A program made the position numbers and the translations under genes. A model generated the notes under the pieces. That model made no database searches. It was not told the DNA's origin and saw only the letters and a list, made by a program, of their open reading frames with translations. DNA of 64,000 nucleotides. Source: an uncultured Bacteroidales bacterium. Its GTDB lineage: Bacteria > Bacteroidota > Bacteroidia > Bacteroidales > Salinivirgaceae. The stretch covers positions 124,001 through 188,000 of the forward strand of contig CALJOM010000002.1 in the NCBI GenBank assembly GCA_937981765.1, written 5' to 3'. Shown here piece by piece: positions 38,265 to 47,836 of the stretch; the first letter of the stretch is position 1; the number at the start of each line of letters is the position of its first letter.

Positions 38265-40286
38265 TTATCCTTTTGTTGTTAATTCTGGCGACCTCGCGGT
38301 GGCTTCTGAATCTAAGAATTTAAGTGGTTCATTGTCGAGGTCTATTTTAAATCCAATGACTAAAACATCATCGATTTGCGGGAATCGATCTCCTTTCCAG
38401 CCATCAAAGGTTACGCGCAGCATATTTTCCTGCTCATCGAAGGGTAGGGTGTGAATTTCAAGAAGAAGTTCCCGGAATTTTTTAATCATAAATTTTCGTC
38501 CGTCGGTTCCGCCAAACTGGTCGGTAAACCCATCGGAAAAAATGTAGAAGGTAATTGGTTCGTCTAGGGAGATTTCGTGAACTTCAAAAGAGGGGATTCC
38601 AGATTGGAAACCTCCAATCGGTGCAGGGGTGCCTTTAACATGAAAAATTTCTCCATTTTTGACATAAATTAAAGGATTATTTGCTCCGGAATAGGTTAAT
38701 TTTCGTCTTTTTTTCTCAATTTGACACAGAGCAATGTCCATACCGTCTTTATTCCCCGTTACGTTTTGTTTAAGGGCTGTTTGAATTCCGTAATGAAGTT
38801 GCTCGAGAATCATATCTGGGCGAGAGATTCCTTTGTTGGTAATTTCGTCAAGGAGGTTGTTGGCTATCATTGACATGAATGCCCCGGGGACTCCATGGCC
38901 GGTACAGTCAACAGCTGCAATCAATAGTTTATCGGCATCTTTAATTTTTTGCAAATTTTGTATTCTTGTATCGAGCGATTTTTCGTAATGGAATATTTTT
39001 TTTAAGTCAAATTTGGTTTCAATTGGCTTAAACCAGTAAAAATCACCACTAACAATATCTCTAGGTTGCCAGAAAACAAAAGAATCAGGGAAATAGGCTT
39101 TCAAGGATTCTGCGGGGGGAACCATTGCTTGTTGAATGTTCTTGGCATAATTGATACTTTGAAGTATTTGGGTGTTTTGTTTTTCGATTTTGGCAAGGGC
39201 GGTGGTGAGTTCTTCACTTTTTTCCTGGATTTCTTTATTTTGGGCTGCTAATTGAATGTTGATTCTTTTTCTTTCGAGGTTTTTCCGATATACAACTACT
39301 CCAAACAATAATAGCACAATAAGTAGAACTCCAGCAAATACAATAATCAGTCGTTGTTGCTGTTGCACGGCTTTTTGATGTTTCAGGAGAGCTTCTGCTT
39401 CTCGTTGCTGAAGCTCTTGTGCTGCGAGTTTAGCCTGGCGTAGTTCGTTTTCCTGCTCAAGAAGCTGAATTCTTAATTGTCGTTGCCGAGCTTCTTCAAT
39501 AGCTTTTCCCAAACTATCCTGAGCCGAACGTAGCATAAGTTGTTTAATAAGGAGTTCCTGTTCTTGAAGCCGCTGAAGTTCTTTGGCTCGTGATATTTCC
39601 GCCAGACTTTTTACTTCACGTTGCTCAAATTCTTGACGAACAACCGACTCTTTAGTCTTGCTGTAAAGGGCTTGGTATTTGTCGTCAAAGTCTTTGGCTT
39701 TAATTAAATCGCCAATATTGCGATAGTTGGATGCAAATAATCCGTAAATATTGAGTAACAATTTTTGATTGTTTAACATAGTGGCTATTTCCAAAGCCTC
39801 GGTAAGTTTAGCATTCGATTCATCGTATCTGCCTAAAGCTGCGGCTATAAAGGCTAAATCAATCAACCCGGAAGCTATTTGTTCCCGCTGGCCTAAAACT
39901 CTACTGATATCGAGACTTTTTTCAAAAAAACTACGAGATTTATCAATGTCTTGTAGGTCGGAATACAGAACTCCTATATTGGTGTAGACACTTCTCAGGT
40001 TTGTATAGTCGCCAACTTTTTCAAATAAGGAGGCCGATTCTTCAAACAAGTCGATTGCATCGAACAAACGATTGCTTTCCCATAAAATAAAGGCCGCCTT
40101 GGAGAGGTTTATTGCTCTAGCTTTTAAATTACCACTGGATTTTGCAATATCGGCTAGGGTTATGAGTTGGTCAAACTGAGCTTTTCTCTCCGGTGTGATA
40201 TCTTTCAGTTGCTGCCCATAAATACTAACGTTCAGGCAGGTTATAAGCAGCAATATGAAAATGGTTATTTTATACAGTCTTAACAT
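38265..40286 (-). CDS. TPR-transmembrane SpoIIE-type PP2C phosphatase
   Basis: A 673-residue sensor-like protein: signal peptide (1-24), TPR repeats in the periplasm (about 30-230), a Gln/Glu/Arg-rich coiled coil (about 235-305), one transmembrane helix (about 312-333), a second coil (335-385) and a cytoplasmic SpoIIE/PP2C phosphatase domain (about 400-660). The domain has metal-binding segments RDIVSGDFYWF, AVDCTGHGVPGAFMS and FSDGFTDQFGG. Such proteins usually dephosphorylate anti-sigma antagonists or other Ser/Thr-phosphorylated partners in response to an outside signal. No partner kinase is adjacent. It is transcribed toward the subunit-like locus, 208 bases upstream of it. Confidence 0.88.
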   Translation of the reverse strand: MLRLYKITIFILLLITCLNVSIYGQQLKDITPERKAQFDQLITLADIAKSSGNLKARAINLSKAAFILWESNRLFDAIDLFEESASLFEKVGDYTNLRSVYTNIGVLYSDLQDIDKSRSFFEKSLDISRVLGQREQIASGLIDLAFIAAALGRYDESNAKLTEALEIATMLNNQKLLLNIYGLFASNYRNIGDLIKAKDFDDKYQALYSKTKESVVRQEFEQREVKSLAEISRAKELQRLQEQELLIKQLMLRSAQDSLGKAIEEARQRQLRIQLLEQENELRQAKLAAQELQQREAEALLKHQKAVQQQQRLIIVFAGVLLIVLLLFGVVVYRKNLERKRINIQLAAQNKEIQEKSEELTTALAKIEKQNTQILQSINYAKNIQQAMVPPAESLKAYFPDSFVFWQPRDIVSGDFYWFKPIETKFDLKKIFHYEKSLDTRIQNLQKIKDADKLLIAAVDCTGHGVPGAFMSMIANNLLDEITNKGISRPDMILEQLHYGIQTALKQNVTGNKDGMDIALCQIEKKRRKLTYSGANNPLIYVKNGEIFHVKGTPAPIGGFQSGIPSFEVHEISLDEPITFYIFSDGFTDQFGGTDGRKFMIKKFRELLLEIHTLPFDEQENMLRVTFDGWKGDRFPQIDDVLVIGFKIDLDNEPLKFLDSEATARSPELTTKG

Positions 40287-40547
40287 TATTTCAGGCTATT
40301 AATCTACTAATTTAGCTGGTATTTTGTTATAAACCAAAAAAATATGTTAATGATATCTGATTTTTTTGCGCTCATCGGCTTAATTTTAGCTAATAAAGAA
40401 GTTATTCAAGTGTTTTTCTAATTAAAAAAAATAAGTTATGAAAAATATTTTCATTTGAAGGTAAAATATTGTCAAAAAAGTTGATTTCTGTATGTTTATG
40501 TTTTAACTTTATTTAGCGTTTTGCTCTAACCTGTAAACAAAATCCTT
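40287..40547. other. AT-rich divergent intergenic region
   Basis: The 261-base spacer between the divergent phosphatase and exported-protein genes is very AT-rich. It should hold both promoters, but no full TTTG/TAnnTTTG pair, hairpin or RNA gene was recognised. Confidence 0.5.
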
Positions 40548-41663
40548 ATGAAGAAGCTTCTTTTTATTTTCCCGTTTCTTTTTGCTTGTTTTTCTCTATT
40601 AGCTGAGGATGTTACCGTGATAAAGTTTTTTAGACAAAAAAAGAGCGTTGGTTCGCTAACGGACATTATTGTTGAAGTAAAAGGCTCAACACTAATTCTA
40701 AAAAATAGTTCGGAGGTATCAATCAACGTGCCGAACGATTTTTCGCAACCCATCGAAATTGTTGCTAAAATGGGAAAGGAGGTTAATCGCTACACTCTTC
40801 GTGCAATTCCCGGCGAGAGTTATGTTTTTGAGATCGGATTTACAAAAGATGGATTAATTTCAAAAGTTCAAGGAAAAGAACTTGCAATTGATGAAAAACT
40901 TGTTAAACGTGAACAAGTTGCCGATAATGCCCAAGTTAATGTTATTCCCGGTGCGCATGGAGTTGAGTTTGTTATAGAAAAAACCGATCCAACAGAGAAT
41001 ATTCGGCAGGAATGGTTAAAGCGAGGAGGGGTTATTAAAAATCAGACCTTTACGTTTAACGGTGTTTATTTCGGCTTGGATTTGAAAGATTACAATGCTA
41101 AAGTTACGGGATATGGCGGTGGATTTTCTTATTGTGATACATGGTACAAATTGAAAATTCCGGAGTTTAAACCAAAACTTACCACATGGACCAATATTTC
41201 CTTCGGTTGGGGTTTCGATGCAATGATATATCGGTACACGTTTAATGGGAACTTTGAGGTGGCAACCATTGATATGGAGGCTTTAAACCTGTCGTATCCC
41301 GTGTTTGTAACGTTAGGAATAACAGTTGGTTTAGGGCGTTTTATTGATGTGGCAAACTGGAGAGGGGTAGTTCTTACGTTCAAGTATCGTCCTAGTATAA
41401 CATTTAATCAAGTGAGCTCTGAGGTTACAACCACTATTACATCCCCAATTTATTCTAGCGAAACGAACGATTATTTTGATGTAAATGCATCGGTTAATGC
41501 TCAGGCGATAGGGGTTGACTTTGAGTTTTCCTCGTTTTCGGCATCGATGAGTAAGTTAGCACCAATGCCCAAGGCTAAGTTTTCGCTATTTGTTCTACCA
41601 CCTGTTAAAAATACACCGCTTTTTATCTCCTTAGGGATAGGTATTTCGTTTTATAATCGATAA
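40548..41663 (+). CDS. Exported protein of unknown function with barrel-like C-terminal half
   Basis: A 371-residue protein with a signal peptide (about 1-20). Residues 20-110 look like a small beta domain with a PEGA-like feel (ILKNSSEVSINVPND). From about 165 the sequence becomes Tyr/Phe/Gly-rich with alternating strands and closes on ISLGIGISFYNR, suggesting an outer-membrane barrel of about 8-10 strands. I do not recognise the family. It stands alone: the divergent neighbour is the SpoIIE phosphatase, and a strong terminator separates it from purA. Confidence 0.6.
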   Translation: MKKLLFIFPFLFACFSLLAEDVTVIKFFRQKKSVGSLTDIIVEVKGSTLILKNSSEVSINVPNDFSQPIEIVAKMGKEVNRYTLRAIPGESYVFEIGFTKDGLISKVQGKELAIDEKLVKREQVADNAQVNVIPGAHGVEFVIEKTDPTENIRQEWLKRGGVIKNQTFTFNGVYFGLDLKDYNAKVTGYGGGFSYCDTWYKLKIPEFKPKLTTWTNISFGWGFDAMIYRYTFNGNFEVATIDMEALNLSYPVFVTLGITVGLGRFIDVANWRGVVLTFKYRPSITFNQVSSEVTTTITSPIYSSETNDYFDVNASVNAQAIGVDFEFSSFSASMSKLAPMPKAKFSLFVLPPVKNTPLFISLGIGISFYNR

Positions 41664-41680
41664 TTCCGACTAACTTTTTT

Positions 41681-41723
41681 GGCATCCTATGCTCAAAAAC
41701 AGCATGGGATTGCCATTTTTTTC
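41681..41723 (+). terminator. Strong intrinsic terminator before purA
   Basis: A 13-bp stem with one bulge (GGCATCCTATGCT with AGCATGGGATTGCC, loop CAAAAAC, 41681-41714) runs into ATTTTTTT. It ends the upstream exported-protein gene 37 bases before the purA start. Confidence 0.9.
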
Positions 41724-41759
41724 GTATCTTGTCAAGGATTTTTAGGTAAAAACGGAAGA

Positions 41760-43028
41760 ATGACAAAGATAGATGTTTTATTAGGCCTACAGTGGGGCGA
41801 CGAAGGTAAGGGAAAAGGAGTTGATGTTTTAACTCCGGAATATGATGTAATAGTTCGTTTTCAGGGAGGCCCAAATGCGGGGCATTCTCTGGAGTTTGAG
41901 GGACGAAAACACATTCTCCATTTAATACCATCGGGTATTTTTCACGCTAATAAAATAAATATTATTGCCAATGGTGTGGTGCTCGATCCGGTGATTTTTA
42001 AGAAAGAAATTTTGGCCCTTGAGAATGTTGGAGTTGATGCTCGAAAAGCCTTGAAAATCAGCCGTAAAGCGCATTTGATATTGCCGTTTCATCCACTTTT
42101 GGATGCTGTTAGCGAACACAGTAAGGGAGAGTTCAAGATTGGAAGTACATTAAAAGGAATAGGGCCGGCATATCGCGATAAAATTGGACGAGATGGAATC
42201 CGGGTGGGGGATATTGAAACTTCAAACATTCGCGATCTCTATTTTAGAGCTCGCTCAAAATATGATGCGATACTTCAACCTGTTAAAGAACACTATCAGC
42301 TAGAACGAAGGGAAGAAGAGTTTTTTGAATCGCTGAAAAAATTGCAGGAGTTTGAGTTTATCGATTCGGAATATTATATCCACAAACTTGCTTCCGAGAA
42401 TAGAAAGATTTTAGCCGAAGGAGCTCAGGGTTCTTTACTCGATATTGATTTTGGATCGTATCCTTACGTAACTTCATCGAACACTATTTGCGGAGGTGCG
42501 TGTACCGGTATGGGAGTACCTCCTTCAATGATAGGGAATGTTCTTGGGATTGCCAAGGCTTACTGTACCAGAGTAGGTTCCGGTCCTTTTCCAACGGAGT
42601 TGCACGACGAAACCGGACAACGGATTCGAGAAATAGGTAACGAATATGGAAGTACAACCGGACGTCCGCGCCGTTGTGGATGGCTCGATTTGGTGGCGCT
42701 AAAATATGCGGTTATGCTCAATGGGGTGACCCACATAATTCTTACCAAGCCCGACGTGCTGGATGCTTTTGATACCATTAAAGTTTGCACACACTATAAG
42801 ATTGACGACCATATCACTCAGAATGTACCATATAGTGTAGACAGTTGTATAGAACCTATTTATGAAACATTACCCGGGTGGAAAACCACGTTAAAGAGTT
42901 TTCGTACCAAAGCCGAACTGCCACAAAACCTAATTCGGTATAAGGAGTTTATTGAGCACTATCTCAACGTGCCTATTTCCTACATCTCCGTTGGGCCTGG
43001 GAGAGACGAAATTATTAAAGTTCTTTAA
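41760..43028 (+). CDS. purA: Adenylosuccinate synthetase
   Basis: I place the start at ATG 41760 (MTKIDVLLG), because the extra 27 codons back to a TTG would run through the terminator hairpin. The 422-residue enzyme condenses IMP and aspartate with GTP to adenylosuccinate, the first committed step to AMP. It shows the GTP-binding GLQWGDEGKGK (with the catalytic Asp), GGPNAGHS with the catalytic His, GSTLKGIGPAYRDK for IMP, and the C-terminal aspartate loop and SVGPGRDE. The length is normal for the family. No other pur genes are adjacent. Confidence 0.97.
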   Translation: MTKIDVLLGLQWGDEGKGKGVDVLTPEYDVIVRFQGGPNAGHSLEFEGRKHILHLIPSGIFHANKINIIANGVVLDPVIFKKEILALENVGVDARKALKISRKAHLILPFHPLLDAVSEHSKGEFKIGSTLKGIGPAYRDKIGRDGIRVGDIETSNIRDLYFRARSKYDAILQPVKEHYQLERREEEFFESLKKLQEFEFIDSEYYIHKLASENRKILAEGAQGSLLDIDFGSYPYVTSSNTICGGACTGMGVPPSMIGNVLGIAKAYCTRVGSGPFPTELHDETGQRIREIGNEYGSTTGRPRRCGWLDLVALKYAVMLNGVTHIILTKPDVLDAFDTIKVCTHYKIDDHITQNVPYSVDSCIEPIYETLPGWKTTLKSFRTKAELPQNLIRYKEFIEHYLNVPISYISVGPGRDEIIKVL

Positions 43029-43046
43029 CTTTTATTATCTGTGGGG

Positions 43047-44237
43047 TTACTCTACGTGTAGAACAAGTCCCTTGAGATATTCTCCTTCCGGATGGTAGAT
43101 ATTAATGGGATGATCAGCCGGTTGGGTTAACTGGTGCAGGATTCTGACGGTTCTTCCGGTTCGGGCGGCGGCTACGAATACCGTTTTACGGAATTCATCC
43201 ACGCTTACAGCCTGCGAACAGCTAAAGGTGAAAATTGTGCCGTTGGGGGCAATTTTTTCAATGGCTAATTGATTTATTCGCCTGTAGCCTTTTAAAGCGT
43301 TTTCCAACGAGTTATAATGCTTCGCAAACGCCGGAGGGTCCAGTACAATTACATCGTAGTTATTTTGGGGCATTTTCTCGAGGAAATCGAAGCCGTCGGC
43401 TGCTATGGCTTGGTGGGTTGAATATCCCGGAAAATTCAGGTCGACGTTGTAAGTGGCTGTTTCAAGGGCTGTTTTGGAGACATCCACGGTATCTACCTCA
43501 ACGGCATTTCCTGCAATGGCGTAAACCGAAAATCCTCCGGTATAGCCAAACAGGTTGCAAACTCTACGTCCGGAAGAATAGAATTGAATGAGTTTTCGAT
43601 TATCTCGTTGGTCGATAAAAAAGCCGGTTTTTTGCCCTTCGGCCCAATCGACCATAAACTTTAGACCGTTCTCATGAACAATACCACTGGTCTCAGCCCC
43701 CTTCCAGAATCCGTTTTTTACGATGTCTTTAAAGGCATTGGGCATGGTTGATTTGCTTTTGTTGTAGATGGTTTTGAGCGTGGGGCCATACAGTTGTTCA
43801 AGTGCTGAAAGAATTTTTTCTTTTTCTCTCCAGATGCCTATGCTGTGAAATTGCATTACAGCCGTGGTATCGTAAATATCTATGATTAAACCGGGTAACC
43901 CATCGCCTTCGCCATGAACAAGCCTGTAGGTATTTGTTTCGGGAAGGTTCTTGAGCATCGATTGCCGAATGGCATAGGCTGCCTTTAGTTTGTTGTACCA
44001 GAAATCCTGGTTAATTTCCACATCGTTAAAGGAAAAGATACGAACGGCTATAGAAGGACCTTCGCTGTAGTGCCCGAGCGCTAGAAATTCTCCGTCGTGG
44101 GAGAGTACTTTAACAATGTCGCCGTCGTTTACGGAGTCTTTGGCACTTATTGCTCCGGTGAAAATCCACGGATGAAGACGTTTTACCGCGTTTTCTTTGC
44201 CGCTTTTGATTCGTATAGTTGGATAATTTTGACTCAT
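43047..44237 (-). CDS. rlmI: RlmI-family 23S rRNA (cytosine-C5) methyltransferase
   Basis: A 396-residue protein with an N-terminal PUA domain (RLHPWIFTGAI, about 20-85), a linker region and a C-terminal Rossmann methyltransferase. Motif I reads CNLFGYTGGFSVYA and motif IV reads VLDPPAFAK. The catalytic Cys is likely in TFSCSQAVS. RlmI methylates C1962 of 23S rRNA in E. coli; the ortholog assignment rests on domain order and these motifs. It is the last gene of the recQ-DUF5063-exonuclease operon (10-base gap). Confidence 0.88.
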   Translation of the reverse strand: MSQNYPTIRIKSGKENAVKRLHPWIFTGAISAKDSVNDGDIVKVLSHDGEFLALGHYSEGPSIAVRIFSFNDVEINQDFWYNKLKAAYAIRQSMLKNLPETNTYRLVHGEGDGLPGLIIDIYDTTAVMQFHSIGIWREKEKILSALEQLYGPTLKTIYNKSKSTMPNAFKDIVKNGFWKGAETSGIVHENGLKFMVDWAEGQKTGFFIDQRDNRKLIQFYSSGRRVCNLFGYTGGFSVYAIAGNAVEVDTVDVSKTALETATYNVDLNFPGYSTHQAIAADGFDFLEKMPQNNYDVIVLDPPAFAKHYNSLENALKGYRRINQLAIEKIAPNGTIFTFSCSQAVSVDEFRKTVFVAAARTGRTVRILHQLTQPADHPINIYHPEGEYLKGLVLHVE

Positions 44238-44247
44238 TAGAGTATAT

Positions 44248-44838
44248 TTATACGTTGTTATGTTTTTTAAGTTTTATGAGTTCCTGATAAATCAGGTACG
44301 ATACCCAGGCATCGGTAGCTGCGTATAAAATTTGTGCGTTGGTAAGTGTTTCCTGACTCCAGTTTGATGTTTGCTGGCGTTTGCTAATACGAAAGTGAAG
44401 CAATTTTTCGGTGAGTTTTTTCAGGCTTATGTCGTTTATGCCCAGTTCTTTAGCCATGGTTTGCAGTTCCACGAATCCCTGCGGTTTGAAATTGGCAATT
44501 TGTTGTAGTAATTTTATATCGTCGCGGATTGCTACTCCGGCCTTGATTATGTTAGCATTTTCGAATATAACTGCGAGGGTTCGCACCATTTCTTTTGAGA
44601 AAAGCCTAATCAGATACGCCGTTTCTCCGTTAAACAATTGAACCAGAGATACTTTGTGTGTTACGCCTTTTTGAAAGGAGGGCCTGGTTTCGGTGTCAAA
44701 ACCTAGAACATTGGATCTGGTTAGTTCCGGCAGAAAAGATTCCAGCGATTCTGTGGAGGTAATAATTCGTATTTCGCCTTCGAAATGAATCAAGGGGTAG
44801 TTATCCGGGCTAGAGGAAATGTTGGGTTGGCTGCTCAT
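44248..44838 (-). CDS. DEDDy 3'-5' exonuclease (RNase D/WRN-like)
   Basis: A 196-residue single-domain exonuclease. All four metal-binding acids are visible: FDTET (Exo I, Asp and Glu, about residue 47), the Asp of AIRDDIKLL (Exo II), and the Tyr and Asp of YAATDAW (Exo III). The Tyr makes it DEDDy. It lacks the HRDC domains of RNase D and resembles the stand-alone WRN-exonuclease-like proteins. It may trim structured RNA or DNA ends. It lies one base after the DUF5063 gene, in the recQ operon. Confidence 0.9.
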   Translation of the reverse strand: MSSQPNISSSPDNYPLIHFEGEIRIITSTESLESFLPELTRSNVLGFDTETRPSFQKGVTHKVSLVQLFNGETAYLIRLFSKEMVRTLAVIFENANIIKAGVAIRDDIKLLQQIANFKPQGFVELQTMAKELGINDISLKKLTEKLLHFRISKRQQTSNWSQETLTNAQILYAATDAWVSYLIYQELIKLKKHNNV

Positions 44839-44839
44839 G

Positions 44840-45391
44840 TCAAATTTCGCTTTGATTGGATTCGGTGTCGTTCAGTAATGGAGTGTTGGAAAGTAGGTTT
44901 TGATAATAAAGGTGGTGGATAATTTTTAGGGTATTTACCAGCGACTTGCCCCAGAATTCACGAAACGTTCGCTTTGCCTCACCTACGGCTTCATAGGTTG
45001 CATCGTGTATTCCAAGTGCCATTAGTTGCACAAAATCCTGCATATCCTGATAAATATCGGCAATGTTTTCCGATATGGTTTGTTGTTCGGGTTGATTGAA
45101 TCTGCCTTGGGTTTCGTAATATTGGTCGTACGGGCCTAACAAAATGGAGGCATGGTATTGAATTTTGCGCCACTCTTCTTCGGTTACGAATTTATCGACC
45201 AGTTCCGGGTCGTAGTCTGTATAATCGGGTAGAGATTGTGCCTTGATGTAAAGCATGGGGAGTATTTTTAATAGAAAGCCTCCAAAATCTTTGGGCGACA
45301 GTTCGTAAAGGGAATTGCAAACCTTGCAGTATTCTCCTGCCAGAGTTACGAAATCGAGTATTGTTCGTTGTTGAACTTCGGGTGTTTCCAT
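44840..45391 (-). CDS. DUF5063 domain protein
   Basis: A 183-residue, largely helical, acidic soluble protein. The features TILDFVTLAGEYCKVCNSL, KILPMLYIKAQSLPD and the block around ILLGPYDQYYET fit DUF5063, a family of unknown function seen mainly in Bacteroidota. It sits 2 bases after recQ and 1 base before an exonuclease gene, so it may relate to nucleic-acid metabolism, but only by context. Confidence 0.8.
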   Translation of the reverse strand: METPEVQQRTILDFVTLAGEYCKVCNSLYELSPKDFGGFLLKILPMLYIKAQSLPDYTDYDPELVDKFVTEEEWRKIQYHASILLGPYDQYYETQGRFNQPEQQTISENIADIYQDMQDFVQLMALGIHDATYEAVGEAKRTFREFWGKSLVNTLKIIHHLYYQNLLSNTPLLNDTESNQSEI

Positions 45392-45393
45392 GG

Positions 45394-47286
45394 TTATAGC
45401 TTTTCGACGGCAAATTTACCACTTTTATCTTTACAAATCTTCCCGTTATCGAGCATCCATTGCAAAGTGTTGATAATGTGTTCTTCGGGAAAGTCGAGTG
45501 TGTTCACTATTTCTATTAGGGATTTAGGATTATTAAAGAGCTGTTGGGCAATATGTTTTGCTATGGTTTGAATATCGGGGGCTTTTGTTTTTCCTTTGCA
45601 CACATCGCATTGGCCGCAATCGTTGGCACTTGTATCGCTGAAATATTCGAGTAGCAGGCGGCTTCGGCATATGCTGGTTGATTCTGCGTAGCGTATGGCC
45701 GATTCAATTTTATTCTGATAGTTTTGTTTACGAACGTGGTAGTTTTCTTTCGAAATGTATAGGTTATTCGATTCGAGTCGTTCTTCGGTAAATATAATCT
45801 GTGGTTTGTTTCGCCGTGGTATAAAATCAATAATGTGCAATTTGTCTAAGGCCACCAAATACTCGTGAATGGTTTCTACGTTGGCCTTTGCTTTTTCGGC
45901 AAGAATATACTCATCGATTGAAACATATTCGCTGAAGAGCCCAGAGTAGCTGCGGAGCAAAAGTTTAATAAAAGCCTCGTAATTCACGTTTTTAAGTTCG
46001 AATTGGTAGAGTTCTTGGCGGCTAACTATAAACTTCACTTTTGGGGGTAAATTTACTTCTTCGGTAAGAACCAAATATCCCTCCATTTCAAGGATTTTAA
46101 GTGCACTGAGGGTTGTTACGGCACTTAGTTTATAGCGCGAAATAAAATCGCCCAATTCGAAATTGAACGACAAACCTTTGCCTTCGCCAATTCCGATTTG
46201 GTAGTATTGGCAAATCAGTTCGTATATTTTTCGTATATATTCCTTTTCCGGGAAACTGTTGGTAAGGTTTTGGCGCAGTTTTGCCCTGTCAAAACGATTG
46301 TAGAGCAATAGGGCATAGGCTTGTTTTTCGTCTCTTCCGGCACGCCCGGCCTCCTGGTAATAGGCTTCCAGCGAGTCGGGGAGGTCGAGATGAACCACAT
46401 ATCGAACATCGGGCTTATCAATTCCCATTCCGAATGCATTGGTGGCTACAATTACCTTGGTTAGGCCTTCTTTCCATGCGCGTTGTTTTTCGTCTCTAAT
46501 TTCGTTGGATAGCCCTGCGTGGTAATAGTCGGCTGAAATACCGTGCTCTTGAAGGAATTCCGCTACTTGTTTGGTTTTTCTACGGTTGCGTACATAAATA
46601 ATTCCGGTGTTGGGATTACGGGCTACAATTTTCAGCAAATCCTGATCCTTGTTTTCGCTGAATTTTACCCAATAAATTAGATTTTTTCGTTCAAAACTTT
46701 TGCGAAAAACGTTTTTCTTTTTGAACAGCAGCCGGTTTTGAATGTCATCAACAACCTGTTGTGTGGCGGTTGCGGTAAGTGCTAGCACCGGAACATGGGG
46801 CAAAAGGCTTCTGATAGAAGCTATCTGAAGATATGCCGGGCGGAAATCGTATCCCCATTGCGATATACAATGAGCCTCGTCAACAGCCAGAAGATTTACG
46901 TTCATGTCGGCAACCCGGGTGCGGAAAATTTCGGTTCCGAGGCGTTCGGGCGAAACGTACAAAAATTTGATATCCCCATAAACGCAGTTGTTCAGAATAC
47001 GGTCGATATCGTCTTTGGTAAGCCCGGTGTATATGGCTTCTGCTTTTATATTTTTTACGCGTAGGTTTTGAACCTGGTCTTTCATAAGGGCAATCAACGG
47101 GGTAACTACAATACAAATTCCGGGTTTTGCCATGGCGGGAACCTGAAAGGTTATGGATTTTCCACCACCGGTGGGTAGTAATCCAAGCGTGTCGTTCCCA
47201 CTGGCCACCGAATGGATGATTTCGAGCTGAAGGGGCCGAAAGGTCTCGTAGCCCCAGTAGGTTTTTAAAATTTGCTCAAATTGCAT
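45394..47286 (-). CDS. recQ: ATP-dependent DNA helicase RecQ
   Basis: A 630-residue superfamily 2 helicase. It has the Q-motif FRPLQLEII, Walker A LLPTGGGKSITFQ, DEAH box AVDEAHCISQWGYDFRP with the aromatic loop, motif VI YYQEAGRAGRDEK, and a RecQ zinc-binding domain (CRSRLLLEYF, then CGQCDVC). A winged-helix region and a C-terminal HTH-like tail follow; no clear HRDC domain is seen. It unwinds 3'-tailed DNA in recombination and repair. It heads a four-gene leftward operon. Confidence 0.95.
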   Translation of the reverse strand: MQFEQILKTYWGYETFRPLQLEIIHSVASGNDTLGLLPTGGGKSITFQVPAMAKPGICIVVTPLIALMKDQVQNLRVKNIKAEAIYTGLTKDDIDRILNNCVYGDIKFLYVSPERLGTEIFRTRVADMNVNLLAVDEAHCISQWGYDFRPAYLQIASIRSLLPHVPVLALTATATQQVVDDIQNRLLFKKKNVFRKSFERKNLIYWVKFSENKDQDLLKIVARNPNTGIIYVRNRRKTKQVAEFLQEHGISADYYHAGLSNEIRDEKQRAWKEGLTKVIVATNAFGMGIDKPDVRYVVHLDLPDSLEAYYQEAGRAGRDEKQAYALLLYNRFDRAKLRQNLTNSFPEKEYIRKIYELICQYYQIGIGEGKGLSFNFELGDFISRYKLSAVTTLSALKILEMEGYLVLTEEVNLPPKVKFIVSRQELYQFELKNVNYEAFIKLLLRSYSGLFSEYVSIDEYILAEKAKANVETIHEYLVALDKLHIIDFIPRRNKPQIIFTEERLESNNLYISKENYHVRKQNYQNKIESAIRYAESTSICRSRLLLEYFSDTSANDCGQCDVCKGKTKAPDIQTIAKHIAQQLFNNPKSLIEIVNTLDFPEEHIINTLQWMLDNGKICKDKSGKFAVEKL

Positions 47287-47311
47287 AATTACCCTTTTTG
47301 ATCACTAAAAT

Positions 47312-47346
47312 ATAAAAAAAAGGCTGCCCCGCAACAGACAGCCTTT
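47312..47346 (-). terminator. Terminator after the rpsF-rpsR-rplI operon
   Basis: On the minus strand the arms AAAGGCTG and CAGCCTTT form an 8-bp stem (47346-47319) followed by a T run. It sits between the end of rplI and the start of recQ. Confidence 0.88.
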
Positions 47347-47366
47347 GGTATTTTTGCATTCTGAAA

Positions 47367-47816
47367 CTATTCTGAAACAACTTCAAAGTTGATGGTTACA
47401 ACCACATCGCGATAAAGTTTGATTTTTGCCGAGTAGTTTCCTACTTCTTTAATCGAGTCGCCGTCAATCATAATGCTCTTCCGGTCGATATTGAAGCCTT
47501 TTTTGTTGAGAGCTTCGGCAATTTGAATTGTGTTAACTGAACCAAAGATTTTACCGGTAGAACTGGTTTTAGCTCCGATAGTGAGTTTCTCGATTTTCTC
47601 GAGTTGGGCAGCCAAGGCCACAGCAGCTTCATGCAATTTAGCTTCTTTGTGGGCTTGTTGGCGCTTGACCTCTTCCATCATTTTTATCGTCGAAGGGGTA
47701 GCTAAAATGGCTAATCCCTTGGGAATTAAATAGTTTCTACCATAACCCGGCTTCACCTTTACAATGTCGTTTTTATTTCCCAGGTTTGGAATATCTTGTT
47801 TTAGAATTACTTCCAT
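47367..47816 (-). CDS. rplI: 50S ribosomal protein L9
   Basis: A 149-residue protein, normal length. The N-terminal rRNA-binding domain carries the L9 signature (VKVKPGYGRNYLIPKGLA), followed by the long connecting helix (about 42-75) and the C-terminal domain with TGKIFGSVN and IDGDSIKEVGNY. It is the third gene of the S6-S18-L9 operon, 20 bases after rpsR. Confidence 0.97.
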   Translation of the reverse strand: MEVILKQDIPNLGNKNDIVKVKPGYGRNYLIPKGLAILATPSTIKMMEEVKRQQAHKEAKLHEAAVALAAQLEKIEKLTIGAKTSSTGKIFGSVNTIQIAEALNKKGFNIDRKSIMIDGDSIKEVGNYSAKIKLYRDVVVTINFEVVSE

Positions 47817-47836
47817 AGTTTTTATAAGTTAAGGAG

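Noticed and set aside
41679-41759. Extended purA start at TTG
   Set aside because: The extension covers a strong terminator hairpin and adds residues not typical of PurA.
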